A stretch of DNA of 64,000 nucleotides from Phytophthora sp. 'mugwort' (GCA_033558025.1 JAUCEF010000018.1:2232001-2296000), one strand, 5' to 3'; counted from the first letter of the stretch, positions 1-10,859 are shown. Notes: a model not told the origin generated them from the letters alone. Made by a program: numbers and translations.

Positions 1-136
1 ACTGTTTGGTCCGAGGGTGTCCACACAAGCACCGTTGACTTCGATTTAACGAGATTGAACAACGAGTACTAATTTCCGTGTAATGAGCATAAAATCGTTG
101 TACGTAGACTGCTGTTCCTAGGAAGGATTGAAAATC

Positions 137-983
137 CTAAATAGTCCGCGGCACTTTTTTTTGGCCATTCCTTAATGACAGCCAACTTGTCTCGATCAAC
201 TCGAACCCTTCAATACCAATAAAATCACCTAGACATGGAATTTCGCGGCTACAAATCGTCGACTTCGCCAATTTAAAATACAAGTTGCGGTCCAGACACC
301 TCTGGAATACTGTAGCGAGACGGACTTCGATGTCTTCATCTTTAGTGAAAACATAAATATCATCGAAGTATGTGGCAAAAGAATCGCTCATGTCCTTGAA
401 AATGATGGTGACTATTCGGTTAAAGGTAGCAGGAGCATTACTTAAACATGGGCACGGCCAGATATTCAAATAAGCCCTCTGGGGTTTGGAACGCGGTTAA
501 TGGTATATCCTTCTTGCGCATCCTACTTTGATAATACCCCGACAAAAGGTCGGAGCAACTGTACCACCGACATGTTTCCATCCTGTCAAATATGCCGTCT
601 TTGCGAGGCATTGGCGTGGACTGGCTAGTTGTTTTCTGGTTAATGGTTCGATAGTCATGAACGATCCTCCACCCAACTGGTTTCTTTATGCAAACGTTGG
701 CGCCCCATGTGGAGATATACTAGGGCGAAATACACCTGCTTCTAGCATCTCCTTCAAGCACGCTTAAATTTTGCGTTTGTTCACGGCTCAGCCGCCATTG
801 TAGGCGAAATATTGCCCCGACCCGGCACAGGTCCATTACTGCATGCACTGGTCGTCCCTTCGGTAACTTCGTACGAAAAATGGGGTCAAACTTGTGAATC
901 AACGGAAAATTAGGGTTATCTTTGAACGATTCAAGATCCGTTGTGGCCTGACGCTCAGAATTTTCGCGCGTCTTCGACTCCAC
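137..983 (-). pseudogene. Ty3/gypsy reverse transcriptase remnant
   Basis: Decayed reverse-transcriptase part of a gypsy pol gene, read right to left. At 983-720 is the region just before the RT core, with a LPKGRP motif and WRLSREQ, typical of the segment that precedes gypsy RT. At 469-137 is the palm region with SNAPATFNR and then the YFDDIYVF box carrying the catalytic Asp pair. The 480-720 stretch between them still reads as RT in pieces (a GGGSFMTIEPLT-like patch) but is broken by stops and frameshifts, so no functional enzyme is possible. It is collinear with the protease-like and gag-like frames upstream at 1007-2419, so these are one element that probably continues off the left edge. 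The family is sure from the motifs; the exact lineage is not. Confidence 0.85.
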
Positions 984-1006
984 TGAGTGAGTTGATTTTG
1001 CAATTG

Positions 1007-1687
1007 TTATATTGCTTCTACCTCCATGGATGTAAAGTCGCCTCCCCGTTTTAATGCTGAATGGAGCATGTTGATAGTTTTAGGCGCTACAACTATAACT
1101 TCGTACTTCTTGGATCGTGCCAGCTTTTTTGCTTGTTTTATCGAAATGAAACATGTCATTCCATGCACTCGGCTAGTATGTCGAGTCTTTTCGGCGCCTC
1201 CTTGAAGGATGTGAATCTTGGTTGACTGTTGCGTATGGCGCTTAACGATTTTCAGAACTGGCGAGCTGTTAGATAACTCTTGCTGCCGTTTTGCCACTTG
1301 GTACGGAGGCTTTTTCCCGTGTTTAAGGACTAAGCTGACGTACTCTTCAGTGCTGCATATCCGATCTGTACTCCAATCAATGATTGGTGTCATCTTTCTT
1401 TTCCGCGGCACCCCCATCATGATGTCACATTGATTCGGTATAAAACACACTTTGAACTCGAAATTGAATGAGGCCATCTCATCAACAAAATAGATCGTTC
1501 CACTCGGAATGTTTTCTCTCTGGCCATTTCCTACTGTAACTTCAAATTCCCCGTGATCCACCACGTAGTTCTGTAGCCCATTACTTGCAACGAAATCTTC
1601 GCTAAAAACGCCACAAAAATCAGCTCCCTCATAAAAAAAACGCGGTACACCGAAAAATCTTGTTATTGCAGACTCCGACTTCTTCAC
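1007..1687 (-). pseudogene. gypsy protease-like region
   Basis: A 226-residue open frame lying between the gag-like and RT pieces of the same minus-strand element, where gypsy elements carry the aspartic protease. The middle part (VDHGEFEVTVGNGQ, then a GTIYFVDEM stretch and a GVP box) has the look of a retropepsin-like fold, but a clear catalytic D-T/S-G triad is not visible. The C-terminal half is basic and low in recognisable signal. It overlaps the next upstream frame by 4 bases. The call rests mainly on position in the element. Confidence 0.55.
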
Positions 1688-2419
1688 GTGATATTTACTC
1701 CAGTCAGCATCGGGAAAAGCTGTCTCGCTGAAGTACTTTGCATTTGACTCTTAGCCAGGGTCAAATACCCAGGTGACGAGATGGTCATTTGCTGTTTGTT
1801 GTCCTGGGTCGTCCACCTATATTTTTTTTCCAGAACTTCGAAAATGTTTTCATTTACAACCCGAGCGTGTGCGAGGCTGGTGTTCAAGTCCACAATGTCC
1901 TTGGCACGCACGTTTGACTTGTAGGCAGGAATAACCGTGTTATGCATTAGATCCGCCAACTACGCTGAATCAGCCAGTAAGTACTCTCCGCTCGAAAACA
2001 ACGATGCGTGAACTCGTCCTTATAGAGAGAGCATCATTTCTTGATGTATAGTACTGTCTGCAGGATCCGGGACATCCACTCAAGAAAGCAAATATACGGC
2101 GACGCCAGTCACACACTGCTGAACCATTTAATTTGTACCGCCGCTTGCGGTCACAGAAACATTCGCCGTGTTTTGTTGGTTTTTGAGCAAGCAGAAATGC
2201 CGTTCCGTCAAAAAATCCCACGAACCACGAAACATCATCGACGCATGTGCCGCAATGTTTTCCTCCGCTCTGTTGCGCTCGGTAGCGGACATATTGCGCT
2301 GATATATCTACCACGACGCGATCCGTATAGCTATTCACAGTTCCTTTTTTGCCGATACCCCCAACGTCGTGTGGGTCTACTAAGATATGCCCCAGCGCTG
2401 TAGTTCGCAAAATGATCAA
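1684..2419 (-). pseudogene. gag-like upstream part of the left gypsy element
   Basis: Two open frames of 91 and 149 codons on the minus strand in different phases, immediately upstream of the protease-like frame. Neither shows an intact gag zinc knuckle. The place in the element is the only reason to call them gag. Frame changes between them show the element is dead. No LTR could be recognised to the right of it. Confidence 0.4.
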
Positions 2420-2858
2420 GGGCTACAATAAGCTGCATCCAAACTGGAGCTTGTCGACACTACAAGTCGTTGTGAAATATCGGATGCTCCTGATTCTCGC
2501 CGACGAGACGCTCAAAACGGCTTCTGTCCATTCTGGTTATATCGGTGAGTGAATACCGAAATGCGTCTGCGATAAAACTATATCGTGCTCGTTATCACGC
2601 TACTTATAAGCTAAATATCGAGACGACTGGACAAGTGCAAAAGTTCAGAAGTATCATTTATCTGTGTGAAAGAGGAGTTGTTCATCTTCCTGGTCACTAT
2701 CCGCCGCGATCAGCATGTCCTTGTCGTCCTCCTCCAAAGCCGCGGCTGCAAGTAGTTTCCCAATCTTGCGCAGAACAAGCTGCCGATCGCTTGGTTTTGG
2801 GGAAGCTTAGTCGCGGTGGTGTGAGAAGATTCGTTTACGGTGAGCGCGCTCCGTGGCG
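2420..2858. other. no gene seen
   Basis: Open frames here are short and show no recognisable domain, signal peptide or splice pattern. Nothing is annotated between the gypsy remnant and the hairpin element. Confidence 0.5.
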
Positions 2859-2953
2859 CACTTAGCCGATACATAGAAGTGTTGACGAGACACCACGCCA
2901 CGGAGCGCGGAGCGCGAGGTGTCACGTCAACACTTCTATGTATCGGCTGAGTG
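2859..2953. repeat. 95 bp foldback (MITE-like) hairpin
   Basis: The two halves are near-perfect reverse complements. The outer arms 2864-2887 and 2925-2948 match at all 24 positions. Pairing continues outward to CACT/AGTG ends with one mismatch and inward through GACACC/GGTGTC with single mismatches. The loop is GC-rich and holds a CGCCACGGAGCG segment that is itself the inverse of 2847-2858 just outside the left arm, so two alternative stems can form. The CACT start recalls CACTA-type ends, but the unit is far too short to code. It is best read as a tiny non-autonomous foldback element or a solo pair of terminal repeats. Confidence 0.7.
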
Positions 2954-4485
2954 TGGAGGTCAACTATAGAGTATGAGCCGAAAAGTGAGTTTTGCTTATA
3001 CCGACGACGTTTTCTTGCTCATTATTTTCCGCCGATTTGCGATGTTCGACTCTCCTTATTAGTAGTGGATTTTATCGTTTCGATTACTTCGATGCACCTA
3101 CGCGGCATCGAGTCAATGAGGTTTGTATATCCTGCAGTGGCGTGGTGGAGTATTTATTTAGGTACATATAGCTGTGCCAGAATGAGTACCGCATAACATA
3201 TATCATAAAGCGTAGATTCCTTTAAAAGCACACGCATGGAAAGCCAATCCGATCGGTTGGCACCATCAGTACACGCCGCCAATGAAACCCTGGGGTCCCC
3301 ACTTGCCCCGCCACCTTTAAAATGAAACCGGTTTATTTGGTAATATTTGCTATCCTTATTGTGTATCTAGTGCTCATATTGAAGGCTTCTTCGCCAACCA
3401 GAAGAACTGCTAAATAGACGCCTGACCGGACTTCAACTTGACCTTATTTCTTAGGTCGTCTTGGTTTTCTGTTTTCGGTACCCACTCTCTGTTCTGCTGG
3501 TTCAGTTATGTTGGTGGGATCAGCGGCGTTGATATTAGAAACATTTACAGCTGAGCACTAAAAGTAAGTGTATCTGGTCTTCATGTTGGGGAACCACCAA
3601 AGTATCAATAAATAATTCATTATTAACGGGAGGATGTGATTATATTTGCGCGTCTTATTAACGTGCATCTCATAAAGATTCACACGTACGTGTGCCAGCC
3701 TGCGGATTATCGTGGAATCGGCCATTCAAAAACCACTTGCGAAAGGAATGGGTTGGGTTTTTATTATCACAAGTCAGAGCTGCTGGTGTTGGGTCGCCTT
3801 CAAGATGCAGCAACCGGAACGCAGCGACGTCATCAACTGGATTTATGAGCGCCTGGACTCCGCTCTAGAGCGCAACAACCACAGGAGGACTCTCAGAGCC
3901 GAGGCTTGCCAATGTGATGGCAGCAAGTGGTATTCAGAACCAAACACTGGGGGGGGGGGGGAGTGATCGGGATTCTTCTGCAATGGCGTGCGGTCACAGA
4001 TAACATTGAACCTTTGCGAGACATCAGGCTGCTGACAGCGACAAAGGCTAGGCCGTACTAGTGTAGCTTGCATGCTAATAGAGTGCCGAGAACGAATCGA
4101 ACCTCTATCCTCCCACAAGGGGAACTTCTCCGTTAAGCTGCGGCAGTAGGCCTTGGACGACCTAATAGATAAAGCAACAAGCAAACTTATGTTGTTCATT
4201 GGAGAGTTCCTGCTTGCAGAAGGACGACTCACCTTTAGTATTGGATGTAGCATTAACCATAGTGGTGACAACTCTCTTAGGCCTTGAAGTCCCCCTCAAT
4301 TTCCTTCACGGGGCCAATCCAACACTGAACGGGCATGCGAACATCGGTTTTGATGCAGATGGGTGGACGATGGCCATCTATAACTTGATGTTTCTCTGAA
4401 TTTTTCACACGTTTTTAAAATGTACTGTCGAATACGCTTCCTCAAACTCGCTTCCCATTTGTACATGCGGCGAACTCTATGAGAT
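2954..4485. other. intergenic, no supported gene
   Basis: About 1.5 kb with only short frames. Features seen are a run of 13 G at about 3949-3961 and two weak frames (3712-3966 plus, 3843-4271 minus) with no family resemblance that could be defended. Confidence 0.5.
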
Positions 4486-4556
4486 CAATTGTGTTTGCCG
4501 GTGTTTTCGTTGCACGGTTAAATTCGGCAACGAAAACACCCGCAAAAAGACAATTG
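4486..4556. repeat. imperfect hairpin, 28-30 bp arms
   Basis: Arm 4486-4513 and arm 4527-4556 are inverse copies with a few mismatches; the inner GTGTTTTCGTTGC/GCAACGAAAACAC and outer CAATTG ends pair exactly. The loop is 13 bases. It could be a small MITE or a transcript hairpin; there is no neighbouring gene that it would terminate. Confidence 0.6.
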
Positions 4557-4829
4557 TACTTTTTACTGTGGAAAACTGGTAAACTAATTAAAATCGACCA
4601 GAATCAGCTATGCATGCTAAGCTCGACGTACTGAGGAGGGTCCATTTACAAGTTCGTGGTTTTGGTACTGCGACAGATTAGTTCAGCCGCCTCAGCTATA
4701 TTCACTTTAAGTATAATGTAATGGTTGTAGCGAATATACACAATTGCTGCAATTGCTATCGACGAACGATCTCGTCCTGTGTGACGGGGCACACAACACC
4801 TTGCGCACAGGAAGTGTGACTTCCGGAGA

Positions 4830-5260
4830 GTATACAAACTCTCAGTGGACGGCAGTTCACTAGTCCCTGGCCTGTGGGACTGTTACCAAAATTAGGTAGA
4901 TTTAAGACTGAATATATTTATAGGTGACCCCTTTTTAATACATCTACATACTAACTATTAGTCACCAATAAAGTTCCCTAGAATGTTATCCTATTGAGTG
5001 GCTCTGAGGTCTTTGTACCATATCTGTGGTACCTATCCATGACGTCATTATCGTCGACGTCATAGTGATGTTCGGCAACATCACTTAGTGGACTTGGGTA
5101 CACTTGCTCTGAAGAGTGACTTAACACTCTATATATAACCCCGTTTCATCCTCCTCCACTTAGGTTCGGTTTACCGACCAGCCAGGTCGCGTGAAAGGAA
5201 ATCTCCGTCTTTCACTCTCCAAGTCGTATTACATCGACTTCGCTGCGGTTGGTTTCCGCA
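4830..5260 (+). mobile_element. probable gypsy LTR/leader upstream of gag
   Basis: The 430 bases before the plus-strand gag look like an LTR promoter and leader. A TATATATAA box lies at 5130-5138, followed about 25-35 bases later by a pyrimidine-rich stretch. Upstream is a perfect CRE-like TGACGTCA at 5040-5047, a second ACGTC copy, and a perfect 8 bp inverted repeat around CGGC at 5065-5084. No matching second LTR is seen, so the ends are only estimates and the element cannot be complete. Confidence 0.5.
5130..5138 (+). promoter_or_regulatory. TATA box of the gypsy leader
   Basis: TATATATAA, placed about 200 bases before the gag reading frame and just after the palindromic TGACGTCA and inverted-repeat sites, which suits an LTR U3 promoter. 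Nothing shows it is still active. Confidence 0.45.
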
Positions 5261-5339
5261 GCCGGCTCATTTTCTTTTGAGCCCGAGCACTTCCGCGTGC
5301 TCTTCTTCTTCTTCTTCGGCTTCCACGTCAGCCTTAAGC

Positions 5340-6600
5340 ATGACGAAGACTCGGTCTGGCAGCGGTGCGAAAGCGCCTGCTAAGCTGTTGCTTCCAAACA
5401 GCAGGCTAAGAGCTCTAAGCCGTCCGGCAAAGGCTCTGCCGCTAAGGGATCCACCAAGGTGGCATCCAAGGTGACCCCCAAGGCAGTTGAACCGCCTGAC
5501 GAAGACCCTGAGCTCTTCGTGGGCTATGATGACCCGGACAAGTCTGCCATGTCCTGGGGCGATAAAGAGATCCCGCTCGTTAAGGGGTCTGTCGGCGACC
5601 CGAGTCAGTCGGACTCGCTTGGGTCCCGTACCCCGCTGTCTAGTCATAACGGCGACGATGGCGACGCGCCGAAGACGGCCGAGCGTCAGGGGGGGGCGTG
5701 CTCACCCAAGGAGGACGAAGAGAATCCTCATTCTCCTGTCAAGAACTTGATGATCACTGAGGCAACCGCCCGCATCAAGGCTGCCAAGGCTGCAGCAGCC
5801 TCGGAAGTCAGCCGTACGGCGGGCTGCTTCCAGTTCTCCGATCCGTGAAGGGTATGGAACCATCACGCTCACGAACAAGGAACTCCTCGATTTCTCTTCC
5901 GATGAGGAGGAAGAAGGTCAAGTCGACCATGAAATCTTCAACGATCTCGACGGGCAGCAGTCGGAGTATCAGGCTGCTCGTCATAAGGGAGCGCGGTCCC
6001 CGGCGACCCTGTCGCCTGTGAAGTACTCTTCACCTATTTGTGGGGTCCGCCTTACGCGCCCGTGTACTTCCCTCCTGAGGAGTCCCACGGAGCCGACGCC
6101 TAGATGGGTCGGCTTCAGCCGCCTCGCGTGCTTCTTAGCGGGCGCTCTCTCGGGGCGCTTATAAGCACCACCTGGTGGCCAAGTAGCCCCTGTTCCAAAA
6201 CGTGAGCATTGCTCGGTGCGTGCTCCTGGCACCGCACAACCTCCCGCTCAAGGAGTTCACGAGCCGGCGAAAGAAGCCTGAGCTCCGGTCGGGACTCCGA
6301 CCTGTGTAAGTCTATCCAGCCGTGATGCCCCCACACTGTGACTCTTTCCAAGAGGCCGAGGCCGTCTTTGAAAGTGGGCAGCTACACGCTACTCACAAGG
6401 ACAACTCGAGGTCTCCGGCAGGATCTCACCCTGGAGGCCATCCTTGACCTCCGAAATCTGCGTATTGAGTTTGCCCATGTGGTAGGCAACGACAGCTCTC
6501 TCGAGAACTGCAGAAGCATTCCGCTTCTAGCGCTCATGATGAACGCGGGTATGATCTTGGCTCTACGACACACACCGTTCGGGCAAGAAAGCACGAACTA
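5340..6600 (+). pseudogene. gypsy gag, N-terminal part
   Basis: A gag-like reading that starts at the ATG at 5340 and changes frame several times (near 5390 and 5848, and again after 6000). The longest clean piece, about 5459-5848, is acidic and Ser/Asp-rich (ending near a TARIKAAKAAAASEVS stretch); the next frame has an ELLDFSSDEEEE acidic patch. This is the composition of oomycete gypsy gag N-termini, with no zinc knuckle. It is on the strand opposite to the pol pieces that follow, so the two cannot be parts of one unrearranged element. Confidence 0.6.
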
Positions 6601-6601
6601 C

Positions 6602-6905
6602 TTACGAAGCCGCCGCCAATTTCTGTTCCCAGATCGCGACAGCCTTCGTGCAGTCAGCCTGTAGCCGTTGGTACGGCTCACAGGAGCACTCAGCTTCCGA
6701 GTACCCCCTCCACTTCACGCGGAGCTGGCGTTTCCCGTGTGCGCCGCTCCTGGAGCACACGCTCCACGTGGTAGTGGGTCTCTCCATTACGATCGAGAAG
6801 AGGGGGTGGTCCCTCGAACGAGTACGGGTATGAGGCGCCACCCCTCCGGTCCAGCTCAGGACCTGGTGTGCCGCCTTCGGCTACACCTTTCTTCGTTGAG
6901 GACAC
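6602..6905 (-). pseudogene. gypsy integrase C-terminal chromodomain fragment
   Basis: On the minus strand, a leader ending PPPLLDRNGETHYHVERVL (about 6808-6750) runs, after a frame change, into LRVKWRGYSEAECSCEPY, a clear chromodomain: the V-KW-GY core followed by the EP box, with Cys where Trp is usual. Chromodomains sit at the extreme C-terminus of chromovirus integrases and help target insertion to heterochromatin. This piece is the expected downstream end of the minus-strand integrase at 7381-8565, but a plus-strand gag segment (about 6908-7345) lies between them. Confidence 0.8.
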
Positions 6906-6907
6906 CG

Positions 6908-7345
6908 CTCTCCGTCGTCGAGTCCTTGCGCTTCAGATTGCGCTTGGACTTGGTGAGGGCGGGGCTGGTGCCGCCCAGGGAGCGTTGGGGTCCTTGGGCC
7001 GATTCTGGACGACGTGAATCGTCTGGCCGACGACTTGTCGGCCCTCGAAGGACAGGTTGACGGTCGCACGACTGACGTGGACGAGATCTCCCAACGTCTG
7101 GATGCCTTTTGGGCGTCCATGGACCGAGTCCAACGGGAGTTGTCTCTCGTTCGGGACCTTCTGCGGCCTGTGCCCCAGGCGGGAGCGCCTTTGTGTACTC
7201 AAAGCCGTATTACTATGGCTCATACTCGGCGTATGCAGCCGGGGTTCCTTCGTATGGAGCTCCTTCCCCGTGGCCCCGCAAGGGACCTGGGCTTCTGGCT
7301 CTGGGAGCGCTCAGAGACAATGGTCGCAGCTTCGCTTTGTAGAGC
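6908..7345 (+). pseudogene. gypsy gag, coiled-coil and C-terminal part
   Basis: Plus-strand frames read NRLADDLSALEGQVDGRT, then an ISQRLDAFWASMDRVQREL heptad pattern (about 7014-7160), and after a frame change a Tyr/Gly/Ser-rich segment with GSYSAYAAG and a GLLALGALRDN end (about 7200-7342). This is a typical gag coiled coil followed by its C-terminal region. It is sandwiched between two minus-strand integrase pieces. Confidence 0.6.
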
Positions 7346-7380
7346 TGGGGTCTGTGAGCCCTGTGGGTCATGGTACCGCT

Positions 7381-8565
7381 TCAGGCGTCCCATGTAGAAC
7401 GTCGGTGGGTCGTCATTGACTTAGGCAGGTCAATGGTATATGCCACACCAAGCCTGGCCAGGACCGCAAAGGGCCCAATGAAGCGTTGCTTCAGCTTGTT
7501 TCTCCTAACGGAACTTACCGTGGCGAGTGGCAAGTTCGTAGTGTCTAGTAGGACTAAATCCCCAGCATTAAACACGTTTAAGTTTCCTCTTCCTTTCTTG
7601 TCAGAGTGCTCCTTTTTTTGTCCTGTGCCGCTGCCATGGCATCACAGACACGGCTGATTACGTTCAACCTGGTGTCTATAAAAGACTCCACTACCGGTCT
7701 CATATCCGAGACCTGAGAGGAAAGCGCTTTCCGAGCCTCTCCCCAACTTAGAATTAAAGCCAGGGTGCTGCCTCGCAAAGTGCGCGGCACCCGTGGAAGG
7801 CGTAAGCCATTCAGATAGGACGGGTATACCCGGTCAATGCGTGAACCGCATTGTTAAGTGCAAACTCAACTACTGGCAGGCATTCTGAACAAGTGCGAGG
7901 AGCTTCCGCACAGACACTGCGTAGAGTGTCCTCAAGCACTCGGTTGACACGCTCCGTCTGCCCATCCGTCTGAGGATGATCGGCAGTGGACATGTGCAGC
8001 CTCGTCCAAGTAGTTGGAGCAGCGTTCGCCAGAACGCGGTGGTAATCCGCGGGTCACGATCCAAGCAATTGCAATTGTCTCCGGCAGACCCCGATGGCGG
8101 AAAAAGCCATCCAGGAACAGCTTCGCAGCCTGTTTCCCGGTCACTGTGTCTTTACCGGAGCAAGACGCACCATCTTGCTCAGACAGCACAAGAACACCAG
8201 GATGCCGAGTTTCCGTGGCCGTCAGCTGAAAGTCCGAAGATGAAATCCAGACTCATCGACTTCCAGCAGTCCGCTGAACGGGCAGGCTCGGCAAAGGAGC
8301 CGAGGCGTGCCCGGCGGGTTTCACACGCTGACATGTTCCACATGTCTTCACGTACTGTACGACCCACTTGTACATGTGGGCCCACCAAAAGTACTGAGAT
8401 ACCGATTGGAAGGTCTTCTTGCGGCCCAAGTGACCGCTGGACGGCGCATCGTGCGCCTCCTGTAGGATGTCAAACTTGAGATCCCGTCGTTTGGAACGAC
8501 TACCCGAGGGGGTTCATGTGGCTCCACGCGATAATAGAGTAGGCCGTCGGCCCAGTTATCAAAAG
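7381..8565 (-). pseudogene. gypsy integrase remnant
   Basis: Read from 8565 down to 7381 in at least four frames. First comes the end of the RNase H/linker (NWADGLLYYRVEP-like, about 8565-8525). The zinc-binding H2C2 region follows, with WAHMYKWV and C-HVSAC-like residues (8470-8300), then SMSLDFIFGL at the start of the catalytic core. Next are the HPQTDGQTERVNR box with the downstream core helix (7993-7811), and the GPY/F module reading RFIGPFAVLARLG (about 7490). Frameshifts between these blocks make it non-functional. The chromodomain that should follow is displaced to 6602-6905. Confidence 0.85.
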
Positions 8566-9059
8566 TTGATTACGAGTAGAATGTTCTCAGAATGTTTTTT
8601 GTTTCAGATGGAGCTATGATCTCGATTTATGCACAAAGAATCTAGATCGTTATTTATTTCGTAAAACGGGAACGAGTCCCCGCATAATTTAAGGATTTAA
8701 AGGAATGTGTTCGGATTACTTTCAAATGGTAACGTAAAAACACTGAAGCCGTGCGTTGCAGTGAGTAGCCGTGCGTTGCAGTGAGTAGCCGTGCATTGCA
8801 GTGAGAAGCCGTAGTTTGCGGTATCCCAGTCACAAAAACTCAGAGCCCTATTGGTAAACCTCGATTTCATGAGATGTGCTGGGGGTATGCATACTAGGAG
8901 TGGTTAGTCCTTTGGAGTCTTACGTTTCCGCGTTCACTATACTCTTCATCACAACTCATTTTACCTTCTGCTCGACAACCCCTCCTCTCCCAAGTCTTCC
9001 CTCCGTCGATGCCCACCAACTTCGACAGTTGTTAAGTCACTGACATAAAAAATTGGCAC
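8566..9059. other. AT-rich spacer, no gene
   Basis: Nothing coding is seen. The only structure is the 20 bp tandem repeat listed separately. Confidence 0.5.
8745..8813. repeat. 20 bp tandem repeat, 3.4 copies
   Basis: Units start at 8745, 8765 and 8785 with a partial fourth at 8805. The first unit reads GAAGCCGTGCGTTGCAGTGA and the others differ from it by one or two bases. It lies in the spacer between the gypsy composite and the tail-fibre-like pseudogene. Confidence 0.85.
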
Positions 9060-10062
9060 TACAACCATTACGAGCGGCGTTGCTTTCGATGCTGGTGGTA
9101 TCATGAATAATACTGGATGCAGCCAAAACTGGACCGAGCTCGGTTTCTCGGGCAATAGCTTGTTGAAGAATAATGGACGATCTTCTGCCAACAAAGCCCT
9201 TGTGTTGGACAGCAACTGCGATATCACTTCCGGTCTTCGTGCGCTTGTACTTTCAGGGTCGACCGATCTTCTCACCAGGACGAACACTGTATCGACCGCG
9301 TACCCGTGGGACAAGTGTTCACTTCCAATGCATTCTCATTGTATCAAGGCGTTCGTGGGTCGTCTTATAGTACGAACCCAAATACAGCATACTGGAATTT
9401 CAACGGTGCAGACAGAATCCTCATGAACGCTTCGGGTCACATCGAGATCGGCACCAACACTTTCACCGACTTGCTCAACGCCAGCGGTGCTATCACTGTT
9501 GTTTTCAAGTAAAGTGGCGTTTCGCTTGACTTAAGTGGATTGAGTTGGACTACTACTTCACTCAAGGTCAAGTAGCCTCCAGCAAAGCTGTAGTCGTGGA
9601 TACGAACAAAGACATACTGGCTTCCGCAATCTGTCGATAATTGGTCTATTGACGGTCGCGAGTGCTACTATTGGCAGCGTGGTTTCTCAGGCGATCGTTA
9701 GCGATTCTTACACACTCACTCGAGGTGTTCAAGGATCTCCTTATGCAGCACTGCCAAACACGGCATTTGGGCATTCGGTGGTGCCGATAGACTGTTGATC
9801 AATGCATCAGGCCAGATTTCGATTGCTACGACACTTTTCAGCGATGCGATTAATGTCGGTGGTGCTATCAACGCAACCGGAAACAAGCTGTGTGGTTCAT
9901 CGATTAATTTTACAGGATTGCAATATGTGACGGGCGCTGTGTTCGGTAACATTATCGCTAGCAAAGCAATGATTGCCGATGTAAATTCCAACGTCAATGG
10001 TGTTGGTAACTTAGGTGCAACCACACTATCGATAGGCGATACTACTATTCCAACTTCGCCCA
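9060..10062 (+). pseudogene. tail-fibre-like repeat protein, first part
   Basis: A decayed reading with three modules about 385 bp apart. Each carries an ASKA-hydrophobic-D-N core: SSANKALVLDSNCDI near 9181, VASSKAVVVDTNKDI near 9572, and IIASKAMIADVNSNV near 9951. The first two are also followed by paired blocks: GVRGSSY with NGADRILMNASG (about 9345-9440), and GVQGSPY with GGADRLLINASG (about 9724-9820). Frameshifts near 9310, 9560 and 9760 and a stop at 9510 break it. The SKAL-LDSN-DI motif is, from general knowledge, a hallmark of long repetitive fibre or adhesin proteins of phages and large DNA viruses. The host function and origin are inference. Confidence 0.6.
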
Positions 10063-10780
10063 GACGACAGCATTGGCCGTGTGGACGCTCAACTTACAGA
10101 CGGAAACCAATGACACTGGTTGGACAGATGCTTGCTCGTCGCCAGAACTTGCGATCCTTGTCGCAGTTGCTGGTTCCGGAACGTATTCGCGTGGGTATGT
10201 CTTTCGACGGCGTAAAGTGACAAACCTACCCATCTGTAACAGACACGAATGCACGGATGGGTGTGTGCTGGTCCCCACAGTCGATGATGTTCGTCGCGGT
10301 ATCCGCTATGGGAACTGGATGTGTCACGACGTCGGTTGATGGTATCAATTGGACTAGCCGAACAGCGGCATTTGGGGGCAATGTATCATGGAATAGCGTT
10401 TCTTGGTCACCAGAACTCGTGATGTTTGTGTCAGTTGGTTACACTACAAGTACGAACGAGAAAAAAATCATGGCATCGTCGGACGGCATAAATTGGGTAC
10501 TGCGTGGGTCACCAACCGAAGCGAATAATTGATATGACATCTGCTGGTCTTCTTCACTTCGGCTCTTTGTAGCTGTCAAGTATGATCCCACCAATCGAAT
10601 GACTTCGCCGAACGGTGTAAATTGGACATACCATATCGTTTCTCCTGATAACTCCATGAGTTGGCAAATGTGTATGCTGGGCGCTGAGATTATTATCTTT
10701 GTTATAGTTGCAATTGGTGGCACTGGACAAAAGGTCATGACGCATCTAACGGGTGACCCCAGTCGCCAGTCTGCACGGCT
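10063..10780 (+). pseudogene. tail-fibre-like repeat protein, beta-propeller-type repeats
   Basis: Continues the previous reading with at least five short repeats, each WSP(E/Q)-L-x-MFV-x-V followed some 30 residues later by DG-(I/V)-NW-T. Units are near 10120, 10265, 10402, 10536 and 10660. The cleanest frame is 10257-10532 (91 codons), with SWSPELVMFVSVG between two DGINW boxes. Stops and frame changes separate the other units. These repeats resemble BNR/Kelch-like blades found in viral and phage structural proteins and in some secreted proteins. The 3' end is cut by the pogo element that begins at 10,860. Confidence 0.6.
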
Positions 10781-10859
10781 TCTGCAGCTGCAAATTTGTT
10801 GCTGCAATATTCTGAAAGTGGTATGAATGTTGACTGAGGTTACGTTCACGCACGCAGTA

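Noticed and set aside
4085..4150. tRNA-like sequence on the minus strand with GGTTCGATTC and complementary TGCCG/CGGCA ends
   Set aside because: It is only about 62 bases, the T-stem does not pair, and the best anticodon loop has C instead of the invariant U33. It is at most a pseudo-tRNA or chance.
8745..8813. CRISPR-like array
   Set aside because: The 20 bp units are directly adjacent with no spacers, in a eukaryotic genome; it is a simple tandem repeat.
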